64,000 nt of DNA from Fenollaria massiliensis. GTDB taxonomy: Bacteria; Bacillota; Clostridia; Tissierellales; Peptoniphilaceae. A program made the translations under genes and the position numbers. This document shows positions 57,347-64,000 of this stretch, in pieces. Positions within the stretch are counted from its first letter, which is position 1; every line of letters begins with the position of its first letter. The notes under the pieces were generated by a model that was not told the origin of the DNA, made no database searches, and saw nothing but the letters and a program-made list of their open reading frames with translations. The DNA lies in contig NZ_HG326228.1 in assembly GCF_000312505.2 (NCBI RefSeq), positions 1-64,000 of the forward strand, in the 5' to 3' direction.

Positions 57347-58732
57347 TTATTTATCTTTAATTTTTAATAAATCTTCACCAAGCTTATAAATATTACCTGC
57401 GCCGACAGTTAAGATGATGTCGTTTTCCCTCAAATTATCAAGAAGATAGTTTTCTATGTCTTCAAATTTTGAGATATACATAGCATCGTAGCCGTGCTCC
57501 TTCATCGAATTGATCAAATCTTTCGAGTGAACGAGCTTAGTATCTTTTTCTCTGGCAGCGTAAATGTCTGTGATGATGGTAACATCGCTTCTTTTAAATG
57601 CTTCAGCAAAGCCTTGTAAAAGTTTTTGTGTTCTAGTGAAGGTATGTGGCTGGAATATGGTGATGATTCTGCCTTTCGCCATCTTTTTAACGGCTTCAAG
57701 AGTCGCCATGATCTCAGTTGGGTGATGAGCGTAGTCATCTATGATACGAACGCTTCCGATGTAGCCCTTAGTCTCGATCCTTCTGTGAACACCAGCGTAA
57801 AGAAGTATATATTTTTTAATATCTTCAAGTGATGCGCCATAAGTATTCGCCATAGCGATGGCAGCAAGCGCGTTATAAACGTTATGCTTACCTAAAACAC
57901 TTAATTTAATCTCAGTTTTTGTATTGTTATGAATAAGATCAAAATTAGCGCAGCCGTTCTCATCATAAGTGATGTTTTCAGCCTTGTAGTCAGCATCAGA
58001 GTCAACACCGAAGCTGATAGTCTTAGCTGTAACATCTTTTATCGCTTCAAGAACATGTTCGTCATCCTTATTATATACTACATAGCCAGTTGATGGAACG
58101 TCGTCGGCATATTTTTTAAAAGTAGCGATTATGTCATCAATATTTTTATAAAAGTCCAAGTGGTCCTCGTCAATATTTAAAATCATGGCCATGGTAGGAT
58201 TGTATTTTAGTATGTTTGCCTTGTATTCACATGCCTCGCTGATGATGATATTACCTTTACCAATCCTTATATTGCCACCAATCTCATCAAGTTCACCACC
58301 TAAAAGTATGGTTGGATCCATCTGAGTATGTGTTGTGATCGAAGCAATCATCGATGTTGTAGTAGTTTTACCGTGAGTGCCTGAAACGCAAACTGAGTTA
58401 GGGAAGAGCTTCATCACTTCACCTAAAAAGCTTGCTCTATCATAAATTTCTAAACCAAGTTCCTTAGCTCTTAAAAGCTCTGGATTGTCTGGACGTATCG
58501 CGTCTGTGTAAACAACTACCTTTGATGACTCAACATTTTTTGCCTCGTGCTTATTGTATACAACGGCGCCCATTTTTTTAAGTCTTTCTATGATTTGTGA
58601 CTCGCCAGTATCAGTTCCTTTAACTTTACATCCCTCAGAAATAAGTAATTCGGCAAGACCACTCATACCGATACCACCTATGCCTATGAAAAATATATTG
58701 TCAATATTGTGTTTTTTCAAAAAAAAGCCCAT
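57347..58732 (-). CDS. murC: UDP-N-acetylmuramate--L-alanine ligase
   Basis: A 461-residue MurC. The N-terminal UDP-binding loop is GIGGIGMSGLAELL (residues 17-30), the ATP loop GTHGKTTTT lies at 118-126, the central metal-binding region includes ILNIDEDHLDFYKN, and the C-terminal domain has YAGVHRRIETKG and DDYAHHPTEI. It adds L-alanine to UDP-MurNAc in the cytoplasmic stage of peptidoglycan synthesis. All three Mur domains are present and length is normal. It is single and divergent from spoVG, 153 bp away. RBS TAGGAGG before ATG 58732. Confidence 0.96.
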   Translation of the reverse strand: MGFFLKKHNIDNIFFIGIGGIGMSGLAELLISEGCKVKGTDTGESQIIERLKKMGAVVYNKHEAKNVESSKVVVYTDAIRPDNPELLRAKELGLEIYDRASFLGEVMKLFPNSVCVSGTHGKTTTTSMIASITTHTQMDPTILLGGELDEIGGNIRIGKGNIIISEACEYKANILKYNPTMAMILNIDEDHLDFYKNIDDIIATFKKYADDVPSTGYVVYNKDDEHVLEAIKDVTAKTISFGVDSDADYKAENITYDENGCANFDLIHNNTKTEIKLSVLGKHNVYNALAAIAMANTYGASLEDIKKYILLYAGVHRRIETKGYIGSVRIIDDYAHHPTEIMATLEAVKKMAKGRIITIFQPHTFTRTQKLLQGFAEAFKRSDVTIITDIYAAREKDTKLVHSKDLINSMKEHGYDAMYISKFEDIENYLLDNLRENDIILTVGAGNIYKLGEDLLKIKDK

Positions 58733-58885
58733 ATTTCCTCCTAAATATGAAAAAAGTACTTGAAATTATTTCAACTCTTTAGTATAATATATATAAGCTA
58801 ATTTATAATTTTGCTTATATACTTATCATAATATATATTATGAGAAAAATCAAGCAATTTTTAGCTAAACTAGGAGGATGGGAAA

Positions 58886-59194
58886 ATGACAATTACAGAC
58901 GTAAGAGTAAGACTTGTTGAAAAGGACGGTTTAAACTTAAAGGCAACAGCTTCTGTTACTTTTGATAACGCTTTTGTTGTTCATGACATCAAAGTTATTG
59001 AAGGAAGAGAAGGTTTATTCATCGCAATGCCTTCAAGAAAAGTACCTAACGGTACTTACAGAGACATAGCTCACCCAATCAACACTGAAACAAGAGCTGA
59101 CATCGAAGAAAAAGTTTACAAAGCTTACGAAGCAGCTGTTGAAGACGCAAAAAATGAAGCTGATGAAGAAATACTAGTGATGGAAGAAAAATAG
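58886..59194 (+). CDS. spoVG: SpoVG regulatory protein
   Basis: A 102-residue SpoVG: it begins [20 protein letters not shown] and carries the [20 protein letters not shown] core and YRDIAHPIN motif that are nearly invariant in the family. SpoVG binds DNA and RNA and affects septation, sporulation and virulence in various Firmicutes. The presence of spoVG does not show that this organism sporulates. Start ATG 58886 behind TAGGAGG; a clear terminator follows at 59220. Confidence 0.96.
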   Translation: MTITDVRVRLVEKDGLNLKATASVTFDNAFVVHDIKVIEGREGLFIAMPSRKVPNGTYRDIAHPINTETRADIEEKVYKAYEAAVEDAKNEADEEILVMEEK

Positions 59195-59219
59195 TTATTT
59201 TGTAATTAGTGTGAAATAG

Positions 59220-59242
59220 GAGCCTTAGCCAGGCTCTTTTTT
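59220..59242 (+). terminator. Terminator of spoVG
   Basis: GAGCCT (59220-59225) pairs with AGGCTC (59231-59236), followed by TTTTTTC. Confidence 0.85.
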
Positions 59243-59366
59243 CTTTGCAAATATATTTTTTAAGAATATATAAATATTTTAAAATAATATCTCCATTCGC
59301 AAGGCGAAACATCTTGACAAGTTTCTCTCTTAGTGATAAAATGAAAAAATTGAAAGGATGAGTTAA

Positions 59367-60731
59367 ATGAAAAATTTACGAGCTATGTTTAATGACAAAA
59401 GATTTTTAAAATTAGTATATAGCCTTGCAGTACCAGTTGCACTTCAAAATTTGCTCGCAAGTGTACTTAATACATTAGATACAACGATGATATCATCACT
59501 TGGCGACTATGCGATATCAGCTGTTGGACTTGCAAACCAAATTTTCTTCTTCATGACACTAATTTGCTTTGGTATAGCGACAGGAACCTCAGCGATGATA
59601 GCTCAGTTCTACGGTAAAGAAGACTACCAAGGCGTTAGAAGATCACATGGTATGGCGCTAATACTAGCAGTTATAGTTTCAAGCGTATTCACAGTACTTG
59701 CGCTACTGATACCAGAACAACTTATGAAAATCTTTACACAAGACCCAAACGTTATACCTTATGGAGTTACTTATCTTAGAGTAGTTTCATTCTCATACAT
59801 ACTAACAGCAGTAAACTTCATTTGCTCAGTATCGATGAGAAGCATTGGCAATGCAAAGACGCCTCTAGTTGCCTCAACCATCGCTTTTTTCGGAAACGCC
59901 TTCTTTAACTATGTATTTATATTTGGTAAACTTGGTTTTCCGGCCATGGGCGTAGCGGGTGGCGCTTTAGGTACAATATTTGCACGTATATTAGAATTTG
60001 CAGTTTTATATATAGCACTTAAAAAACATAGAGGACCACTAACAGGCAAAATAAAAGACTTCGTGACATTCGACAGCCATTTTAAAAAAATGTATATAAT
60101 GACAGCCGGACCAGTTATTATAAACGAAACATTCTGGTCACTAGGCCAAATCGTCTACCAAATTGCATACGCAAAGCTTGGTACAAGAAGCGTTACAGCC
60201 CTGCAGATAGGTATGACAGTACAAAATATATTCTTCGTTCTAGCTAGAGGCTTAGCAGGCGCATGCACAGTTATAGTCGGTAACTACATTGGCGCAGGAG
60301 ATGAAGAAAAAGCATACAAATACGGCACATGGCTTTTGCAGTTATCAGCACTAACAGGCGTTATACTTGGCGCCTTGATGATAATATTTAGAGATGCTTT
60401 CTTTGTGATGTTTCCAAATATCACAGCCGAGTCAAAAGCAATCGCATCAAATTTATTTATAGCTATGGGACTAATACTTTTTGTTAAAACACATAACTCG
60501 ACCCTTGTAGTCGGCATATTTAGAGGCGGTGGAGACACAAGATACTCAATGCTTTTAGAAATGAGCTGCGTTTGGCTAATAGGCGTGCCAATGTCATTTT
60601 TAGGTTCAGTAGTATTTAAATTACCGCTACATTTTGTGTATTTGATGGCATGCTGCGAAGAAGTAGCCAAGGCTTGCATAGGACTACCAAGAGTAATATC
60701 AAAGAAGTGGATAAAAAATCTAACAGATTAA
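59367..60731 (+). CDS. MATE-family multidrug efflux protein
   Basis: A 454-residue membrane protein with twelve predicted helices in two halves (MATE/DinF, PF01554 twice). Typical segments are VPVALQNLLASVLNTLDTTM, the first-half MRSIGNAKTPL-VAS loop and the second-half GAGDEEKAYKYGTW and GIFRGGGDTRYSML motifs. It exports cationic compounds in exchange for sodium or protons. Start ATG 59367 follows GAAAGGATG; a terminator lies 15 bp past the stop. The MATE fragment in the chimera at 9744 comes from a different, diverged copy. Confidence 0.93.
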   Translation: MKNLRAMFNDKRFLKLVYSLAVPVALQNLLASVLNTLDTTMISSLGDYAISAVGLANQIFFFMTLICFGIATGTSAMIAQFYGKEDYQGVRRSHGMALILAVIVSSVFTVLALLIPEQLMKIFTQDPNVIPYGVTYLRVVSFSYILTAVNFICSVSMRSIGNAKTPLVASTIAFFGNAFFNYVFIFGKLGFPAMGVAGGALGTIFARILEFAVLYIALKKHRGPLTGKIKDFVTFDSHFKKMYIMTAGPVIINETFWSLGQIVYQIAYAKLGTRSVTALQIGMTVQNIFFVLARGLAGACTVIVGNYIGAGDEEKAYKYGTWLLQLSALTGVILGALMIIFRDAFFVMFPNITAESKAIASNLFIAMGLILFVKTHNSTLVVGIFRGGGDTRYSMLLEMSCVWLIGVPMSFLGSVVFKLPLHFVYLMACCEEVAKACIGLPRVISKKWIKNLTD

Positions 60732-60745
60732 TTGGAAAATATTAT

Positions 60746-60771
60746 AGAGCAGTTTAGGCTGCTCTTTTTTA
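60746..60771 (+). terminator. Terminator of the MATE gene
   Basis: AGAGCAG (60746-60752) pairs with CTGCTCT (60759-60765), followed by TTTTT. Confidence 0.85.
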
Positions 60772-60882
60772 TGCCAAACACTTGAATGAAAATGCGCTAT
60801 TTACTTGAATGAAAATGCGCCATTTACTTGAATGAAAATGCGCCATTTACTTGAATGAAAATGCGCCATTTACTTGAATGAA
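60772..60882 (+). repeat. 23-bp tandem repeat array upstream of the DUF4143 gene
   Basis: Units start at 60794, 60817, 60840 and 60863, spaced by exactly 23 bp, with the sequence GCGCCATTTACTTGAATGAA plus AAT (first unit GCGCTATTT). A degenerate unit (GCCAAACACTTGAATGAAAA) comes before at 60772. The array ends 3 bp before the -35 box of the DUF4143 gene. Confidence 0.9.
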
Positions 60883-60884
60883 TC

Positions 60885-60913
60885 TTGACAAATGTGTATA
60901 TATATGGTATTAT
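60885..60913 (+). promoter_or_regulatory. Promoter of the DUF4143 gene
   Basis: TTGACA (60885-60890) and TATTAT (60908-60913), 17-bp spacing, directly behind the repeat array. Confidence 0.75.
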
Positions 60914-60935
60914 AAGCATAAGAGGTGAGAGGCTC

Positions 60936-62207
60936 ATGAAGAATTATTTACCAAGAATTACTGATAAATTACTTGATGAAAGACTTAAAGCAAAGGGAGC
61001 TATACTTATAGAAGGACCAAAATGGTGCGGAAAAACTACAAGTGCAAAAGAGTTCGCCAAGAGCTTTATTGCTATGGATGAGCCAGATAAGACTAAACAA
61101 TATAAACAGATGGCTGAACTTAATCCAAGCGCTTTGCTTGAAGGAGAAACGCCTAGACTTGTTGATGAGTGGCAGCTTGCGCCAAACTTGTGGAACGCTG
61201 TTAGATATGAAGTCGATAAAAGGGACGACTTCGGTCAGTTTATATTGACAGGATCTGCTGTACCAGCTGAATTTGACGCGTCTATGCACAGTGGTACTGG
61301 CAGAATATCAAGACTTTATATGAGAACTATGAGTTTATATGAGTCTAAGGATTCGGATGGAGCCATTTCTTTGAGTGATCTTTTCGATGATAAAGAAATT
61401 TCGTGTGCAAATCATAAAACTTTGGATGATATTGCATTTTTGATATGCAGAGGCGGTTGGCCTATATCGATTAAATTAGAAGGTAAAGCTTCTCTATTTC
61501 AAGCGATAGATTATTTTGATTCTGTTGTGAAAAATGATATAAGCAGGGTTGATTCTGTAAAGAGAGATGTAGAAAAGGCAAAAAGCTTATTAAGGTCTTA
61601 TGCAAGGCATATAGGTTCACAGGCTCCTTTAGAAACTATAAGGAAGGATATGTTAGCTAATCAGGCTGATACTTTTGACCAAGTGACGCTTTATTCTTAC
61701 ATCGATGCACTAAAAAAGATATTTGTAATCGAAGATGCTCCTGCATGGAACCCGAATATTCGTTCAAAGACAGCCATTCGTTCAACTGATACGAGATATT
61801 TTATAGATCCATCAATTGCTACAGCTGCTTTGGGTATTGGCCCAAAAGATTTAATTCAAGATTTAAACACTATGGGATTTTTATTTGAAAACTTAGCTGT
61901 TCGTGATTTAAGAATATATTCAGAGCTTTTAGATGGAAGCGTTTATCACTATAGAGATAAGAGCGGACTTGAGTGTGATGCTGTAATTCACCTAAGAAAT
62001 GGTTCTTATGGTCTTGTAGAGATAAAATTAGGTGGAGATAAACTTATTGAGGAGGGAGCTCAGACACTTAAGACTCTTTCTGATTTAATCGATACCAATA
62101 GCATGAAGAAGCCTTCATTTATGATGGTTTTGTGTGCACAAGCACCTTTTGCCTATAAAAGAAATGACGGTGTATACGTCGTACCAATAACATCATTAAG
62201 GCCATAG
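60936..62207 (+). CDS. Orphan AAA_14/DUF4143 ATP-binding protein
   Basis: A 423-residue protein: a P-loop ATPase domain (AAA_14) with Walker A GPKWCGKTT at residues 27-35 and Walker B-like PRLVDEWQLAPNLW near 78-91, SAVPAEF sensor region, then DUF4143 (IGSQAPLETIRKDMLANQAD, YIDALKKIFVIEDAPAWNP, ...YHYRDKSGLECDAVIHLRNG). The last element is a D-x-x-I and VEIKLGG core like a restriction-endonuclease fold. The start is ATG 60936 behind GAGGTGAG. This family is widespread in anaerobes, often in many copies per genome, with no known role. It is flanked by tandem repeats of 23 bp upstream and 22-23 bp downstream. Confidence 0.88.
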   Translation: MKNYLPRITDKLLDERLKAKGAILIEGPKWCGKTTSAKEFAKSFIAMDEPDKTKQYKQMAELNPSALLEGETPRLVDEWQLAPNLWNAVRYEVDKRDDFGQFILTGSAVPAEFDASMHSGTGRISRLYMRTMSLYESKDSDGAISLSDLFDDKEISCANHKTLDDIAFLICRGGWPISIKLEGKASLFQAIDYFDSVVKNDISRVDSVKRDVEKAKSLLRSYARHIGSQAPLETIRKDMLANQADTFDQVTLYSYIDALKKIFVIEDAPAWNPNIRSKTAIRSTDTRYFIDPSIATAALGIGPKDLIQDLNTMGFLFENLAVRDLRIYSELLDGSVYHYRDKSGLECDAVIHLRNGSYGLVEIKLGGDKLIEEGAQTLKTLSDLIDTNSMKKPSFMMVLCAQAPFAYKRNDGVYVVPITSLRP

Positions 62208-62213
62208 ATTGTT

Positions 62214-62277
62214 TGCCATTTACACGGATAAAAACGCGCCATTTACACGGATAAAACGCGCCAAACACATGAATTGC
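62214..62277 (+). repeat. Downstream partner array of the DUF4143 gene
   Basis: GCCATTTACACGGATAAAAA plus CGC (23 bp), then a 22-bp variant and a degenerate GCCAAACACATGAATTGC. Units share GCC-AWW-YAC and GC ends with the upstream array but differ in the middle (ACGGAT for TTGAAT). The outermost unit on each side is the GCCAAACAC type, so the arrays mirror each other in order. Confidence 0.8.
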
Positions 62278-62318
62278 TTTTTATCTTGGCTTGATATGAA
62301 TGTTTATAAGAAAAATAA

Positions 62319-62355
62319 AATGCTAGCTAATTTAATTTAGCTAGCATTGTTTTTA
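62319..62355 (+). terminator. Strong terminator
   Basis: AATGCTAGCTAA (62319-62330) pairs with TTAGCTAGCATT (62337-62348), followed by GTTTTTATTT. It isolates the DUF4143 cassette from the GntR operon. Confidence 0.85.
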
Positions 62356-62375
62356 TTTGCAGATATATATTTTTC

Positions 62376-62430
62376 TTGACAAAATAAAAACAAAATGATA
62401 ATATTGTACATAGATAATAAGTACAATATT
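62376..62430 (+). promoter_or_regulatory. Promoter and operator of the GntR operon
   Basis: TTGACA (62376-62381) and TAATAT (62399-62404), 17-bp spacing. AATATTGTAC (62400-62409) and GTACAATATT (62421-62430) are a perfect 10-bp inverted repeat overlapping the -10 box, as expected for YtrA-type autorepression. Confidence 0.8.
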
Positions 62431-62445
62431 GGAAGGTGGAAAATT

Positions 62446-62820
62446 TTGAACATTATCATAAGTAATAATCGAGATAAACCTATATATGAGCAAATTGTTT
62501 CTCAAATAAAAAATATGATTATGAGCGAAGAGCTAGTTGCAGGAGATAATCTTCCATCAATGAGATCATTAGCTAAATCAATTCATGTAAGTGTTATTAC
62601 AGTTCAAAGAGCATATGAAGAATTGCAAAGAGATGGATTTATAGAAACTGAAATAGGCAGAGGCACTTATGTATTAGCACGAAACAAAGAATTCTATAAA
62701 GAGCAACAACAGAAACAGATAGAAGAATATATGCAATTGGCTATTGAAGTTGCAAAAGAAAACGCTATGCCTCTTGAGAAACTAATTGACATATTAAAAA
62801 TTTTATATTTGGAGGAATAA
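62446..62820 (+). CDS. GntR/YtrA-family repressor
   Basis: A 124-residue regulator: winged helix from IYEQIVSQIKNMIMSEELVA through LPSMRSLAKSIHVSVITVQR and the wing ETEIGRGTYV, then a short C-terminal helix as in YtrA-type proteins that control ABC exporters. The TTG at 62446 is preferred because GGAAGGTGG precedes it; the open frame begins at an ATG inside the promoter (62395), which cannot be the start. It is the first gene of the exporter operon that continues to the window edge. Confidence 0.88.
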   Translation: MNIIISNNRDKPIYEQIVSQIKNMIMSEELVAGDNLPSMRSLAKSIHVSVITVQRAYEELQRDGFIETEIGRGTYVLARNKEFYKEQQQKQIEEYMQLAIEVAKENAMPLEKLIDILKILYLEE

Positions 62821-62824
62821 GTTG

Positions 62825-63703
62825 ATGAATAGTATTTTAACGCTAAAAAATGTGAATAAGAAATATGAAAAGTCAAATTTTGCTATCAAAGATATTTCTT
62901 TTTCAGTACCTGAGGGAAGCATAGTAGGATTTATTGGTGAGAACGGAGCCGGAAAATCAACCACTATGAATTGTATTCTAAATGTGATTAGAAGAGATAG
63001 TGGAAATATTGAGATATTTGGAAGAGAAATGACCGATGACGATATAGACATCAGAGAAGATATTGGAGTTGTATATGATAGCAATAATTTTCCGGAACAT
63101 TTGACGGCAAAGCAATTGGCTGATATTTTAGGGAGAATTTATAGTAAATGGGATAATTCCAGATTTGAACAATATCTTAAGCGTTTTGGATTGTCTGAAT
63201 CTCAAAAAATAAAAACTTACTCTCGTGGAATGAGTATGAAGCTTGCGATTGCTGTAGCACTTTCTCATGATTCAAAATTGCTTATATTGGATGAGGCTAC
63301 AAGCGGTCTAGATCCTATTATGAGAGATGAAATTCTTGATGTGCTTCTTGAATTTGTAAAAGAAGAGAACCACTCCATTTTGCTATCGTCACATATTACA
63401 AGTGATTTAGAAAAAATAGCTGATTATATTGTTTTTATTCATAATGGTGAAATTATTTTAAATAAGACAAAAGATGAATTGATATATGAATATGGAGTTA
63501 TCCGTTGTTCGGAAAGTGATTATCAAAATATCTTACAAGAAGATATATTATCAAGTATGAAAAAAGATTATCAAATCGATGTGTTAATAAAAAATAGGAA
63601 ATTAATGGAGAAAAAATATAAAAATTTAATAATAGACAGCGTATCATTAGACGAAATAATGCTTCTGTTAGTGAAAGGGGAACGAAATGAAAGGATTGAT
63701 TAG
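62825..63703 (+). CDS. ABC-2 type exporter ATP-binding protein
   Basis: A 292-residue ATPase: Walker A GENGAGKST near residue 40, Q-loop VVYDSNNFPEHL, signature YSRGMSMKLAI (the SRGM variant of YtrB/bacitracin-type ATPases) and Walker B LLILDEATSGLDP, with the switch His in LLSSHIT. The start is ATG 62825 behind GGAGGAATAAG; a TTG at 62822 is next to it. It overlaps the permease gene by 17 bases. YtrB-like pumps are induced by cell-wall antibiotics. Confidence 0.92.
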   Translation: MNSILTLKNVNKKYEKSNFAIKDISFSVPEGSIVGFIGENGAGKSTTMNCILNVIRRDSGNIEIFGREMTDDDIDIREDIGVVYDSNNFPEHLTAKQLADILGRIYSKWDNSRFEQYLKRFGLSESQKIKTYSRGMSMKLAIAVALSHDSKLLILDEATSGLDPIMRDEILDVLLEFVKEENHSILLSSHITSDLEKIADYIVFIHNGEIILNKTKDELIYEYGVIRCSESDYQNILQEDILSSMKKDYQIDVLIKNRKLMEKKYKNLIIDSVSLDEIMLLLVKGERNERID

Positions 63704-64000
63704 AAATCATTATTATAAAATAGTATCTAATTTAAAGATATTACTTATATTTATATTTTTAACTGGAATTTCAATACTAATTTTTGGTGGTAGGAAGGAA
63801 ATGCCTTTATTTATTTTTCTATGTCTTACTGTTATAGTACTTCCTTTTATCAGTTCCATTGGCTTAAGGAAAAACAATAGTGGCAAGTGGAATCAGTACA
63901 TTTTATCATTACCAGTAAAGAGATGTGAAATAGTAAAAAGTGTATTTCTAACACAAGGAATTACAATTTTAATTGGAAGTATACTATCTGTAATATTATT
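63687..64000 (+). CDS. ABC-2 type permease, cut by the window end
   Basis: From ATG 63687 the frame is open to the end of the window (about 104 residues). It has two membrane helices (ILLIFIFLTGISILIFGG, LFIFLCLTVIVLPFISS) and the W-x-QYILSLPVKRCEIVKS segment typical of ABC-2 permeases paired with YtrB-type ATPases, then a third helix. RBS AAAGGGG in the end of the ATPase gene. The rest lies outside the window. Confidence 0.8.
   Translation, partial: MKGLIRNHYYKIVSNLKILLIFIFLTGISILIFGGRKEMPLFIFLCLTVIVLPFISSIGLRKNNSGKWNQYILSLPVKRCEIVKSVFLTQGITILIGSILSVIL

Noticed and set aside
60772-60882. CRISPR-like array
   Set aside because: The 23-bp units follow each other directly with no variable spacers, and no cas gene is near.
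1-64000. tRNA or rRNA genes
   Set aside because: No GTTCRANNC-type T arm with a matching acceptor stem or conserved rRNA segment was seen on reading.

Overview
The window looks like chromosome of a low-GC anaerobic Gram-positive bacterium. The best guess is a Peptoniphilaceae/Tissierellia relative. The reasons are very AT-rich DNA with AGA-rich codon use, a spoVG-like gene, a giant surface protein with S-layer homology (SLH) domains, an AGCS sodium/amino-acid symporter, and many ABC exporters and ECF-type genes. The genus is an inference. I saw no rRNA, tRNA or CRISPR array.

Positions 1-18,700 are a decayed, mosaic mobile region. In order it holds a broken ClbS/DfsB-like gene, mobC with a possible oriT, two AraC regulators, an ECF importer operon (S, T and fused A1A2) running into two ABC exporters, a regulator/MATE chimera, an IS3-family remnant, a TetR gene with an exporter pair, a serine recombinase gene with two inactivating lesions, and a GNAT gene. 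Short direct repeats at the recombinase 3' end and at 18,641 encode a peptide resembling the C-terminus of RlmD/RumA, a known insertion hotspot for serine-recombinase elements. Positions 18,890-26,330 carry small enzymes (ASCH, four GNATs, an S66/MccF-like peptidase, Nudix, Fic, nucleoside phosphorylase, VanZ, DUF1638). Scattered among them are copies of the 3' ends of neighbouring genes.

Positions 26,400-39,034 hold defence-like and efflux genes: an Mrr-like endonuclease, a membrane XRE regulator, a second TetR/exporter-pair module with the same promoter and operator layout as the first, and two genes carrying the two halves of Schlafen-type proteins (an AlbA_2 protein, then a nuclease/helicase of the SLFN-g3 type with a frameshift). 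A 10-bp tandem repeat and a pair of related short terminator-linked RNA-like elements lie around these two genes. From 39,045 come a metallophosphoesterase and the SLH surface protein. A 38-bp tandem duplication shifts its frame; removing one copy restores an exact 2,229-codon frame. A zinc-uptake operon follows (ZinT lipoprotein, ZnuA with a large insertion, ZnuC, ZnuB).

Positions 50,730-62,280 alternate ordinary genes (AGCS symporter, murC, spoVG, MATE) with orphan genes set between family-specific short tandem repeats. A RhuM gene sits among 19-20-bp repeats with core CGGACATT, and a DUF4143 ATPase gene among 23-bp repeats with core GCCATTTAC. Fic (12-bp repeats) and AlbA_2 (10-bp repeats) have similar neighbours, so four unrelated orphan genes share this architecture; that is the most unusual theme of the window. 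The window ends in a GntR/ABC-2 exporter operon cut by the edge.
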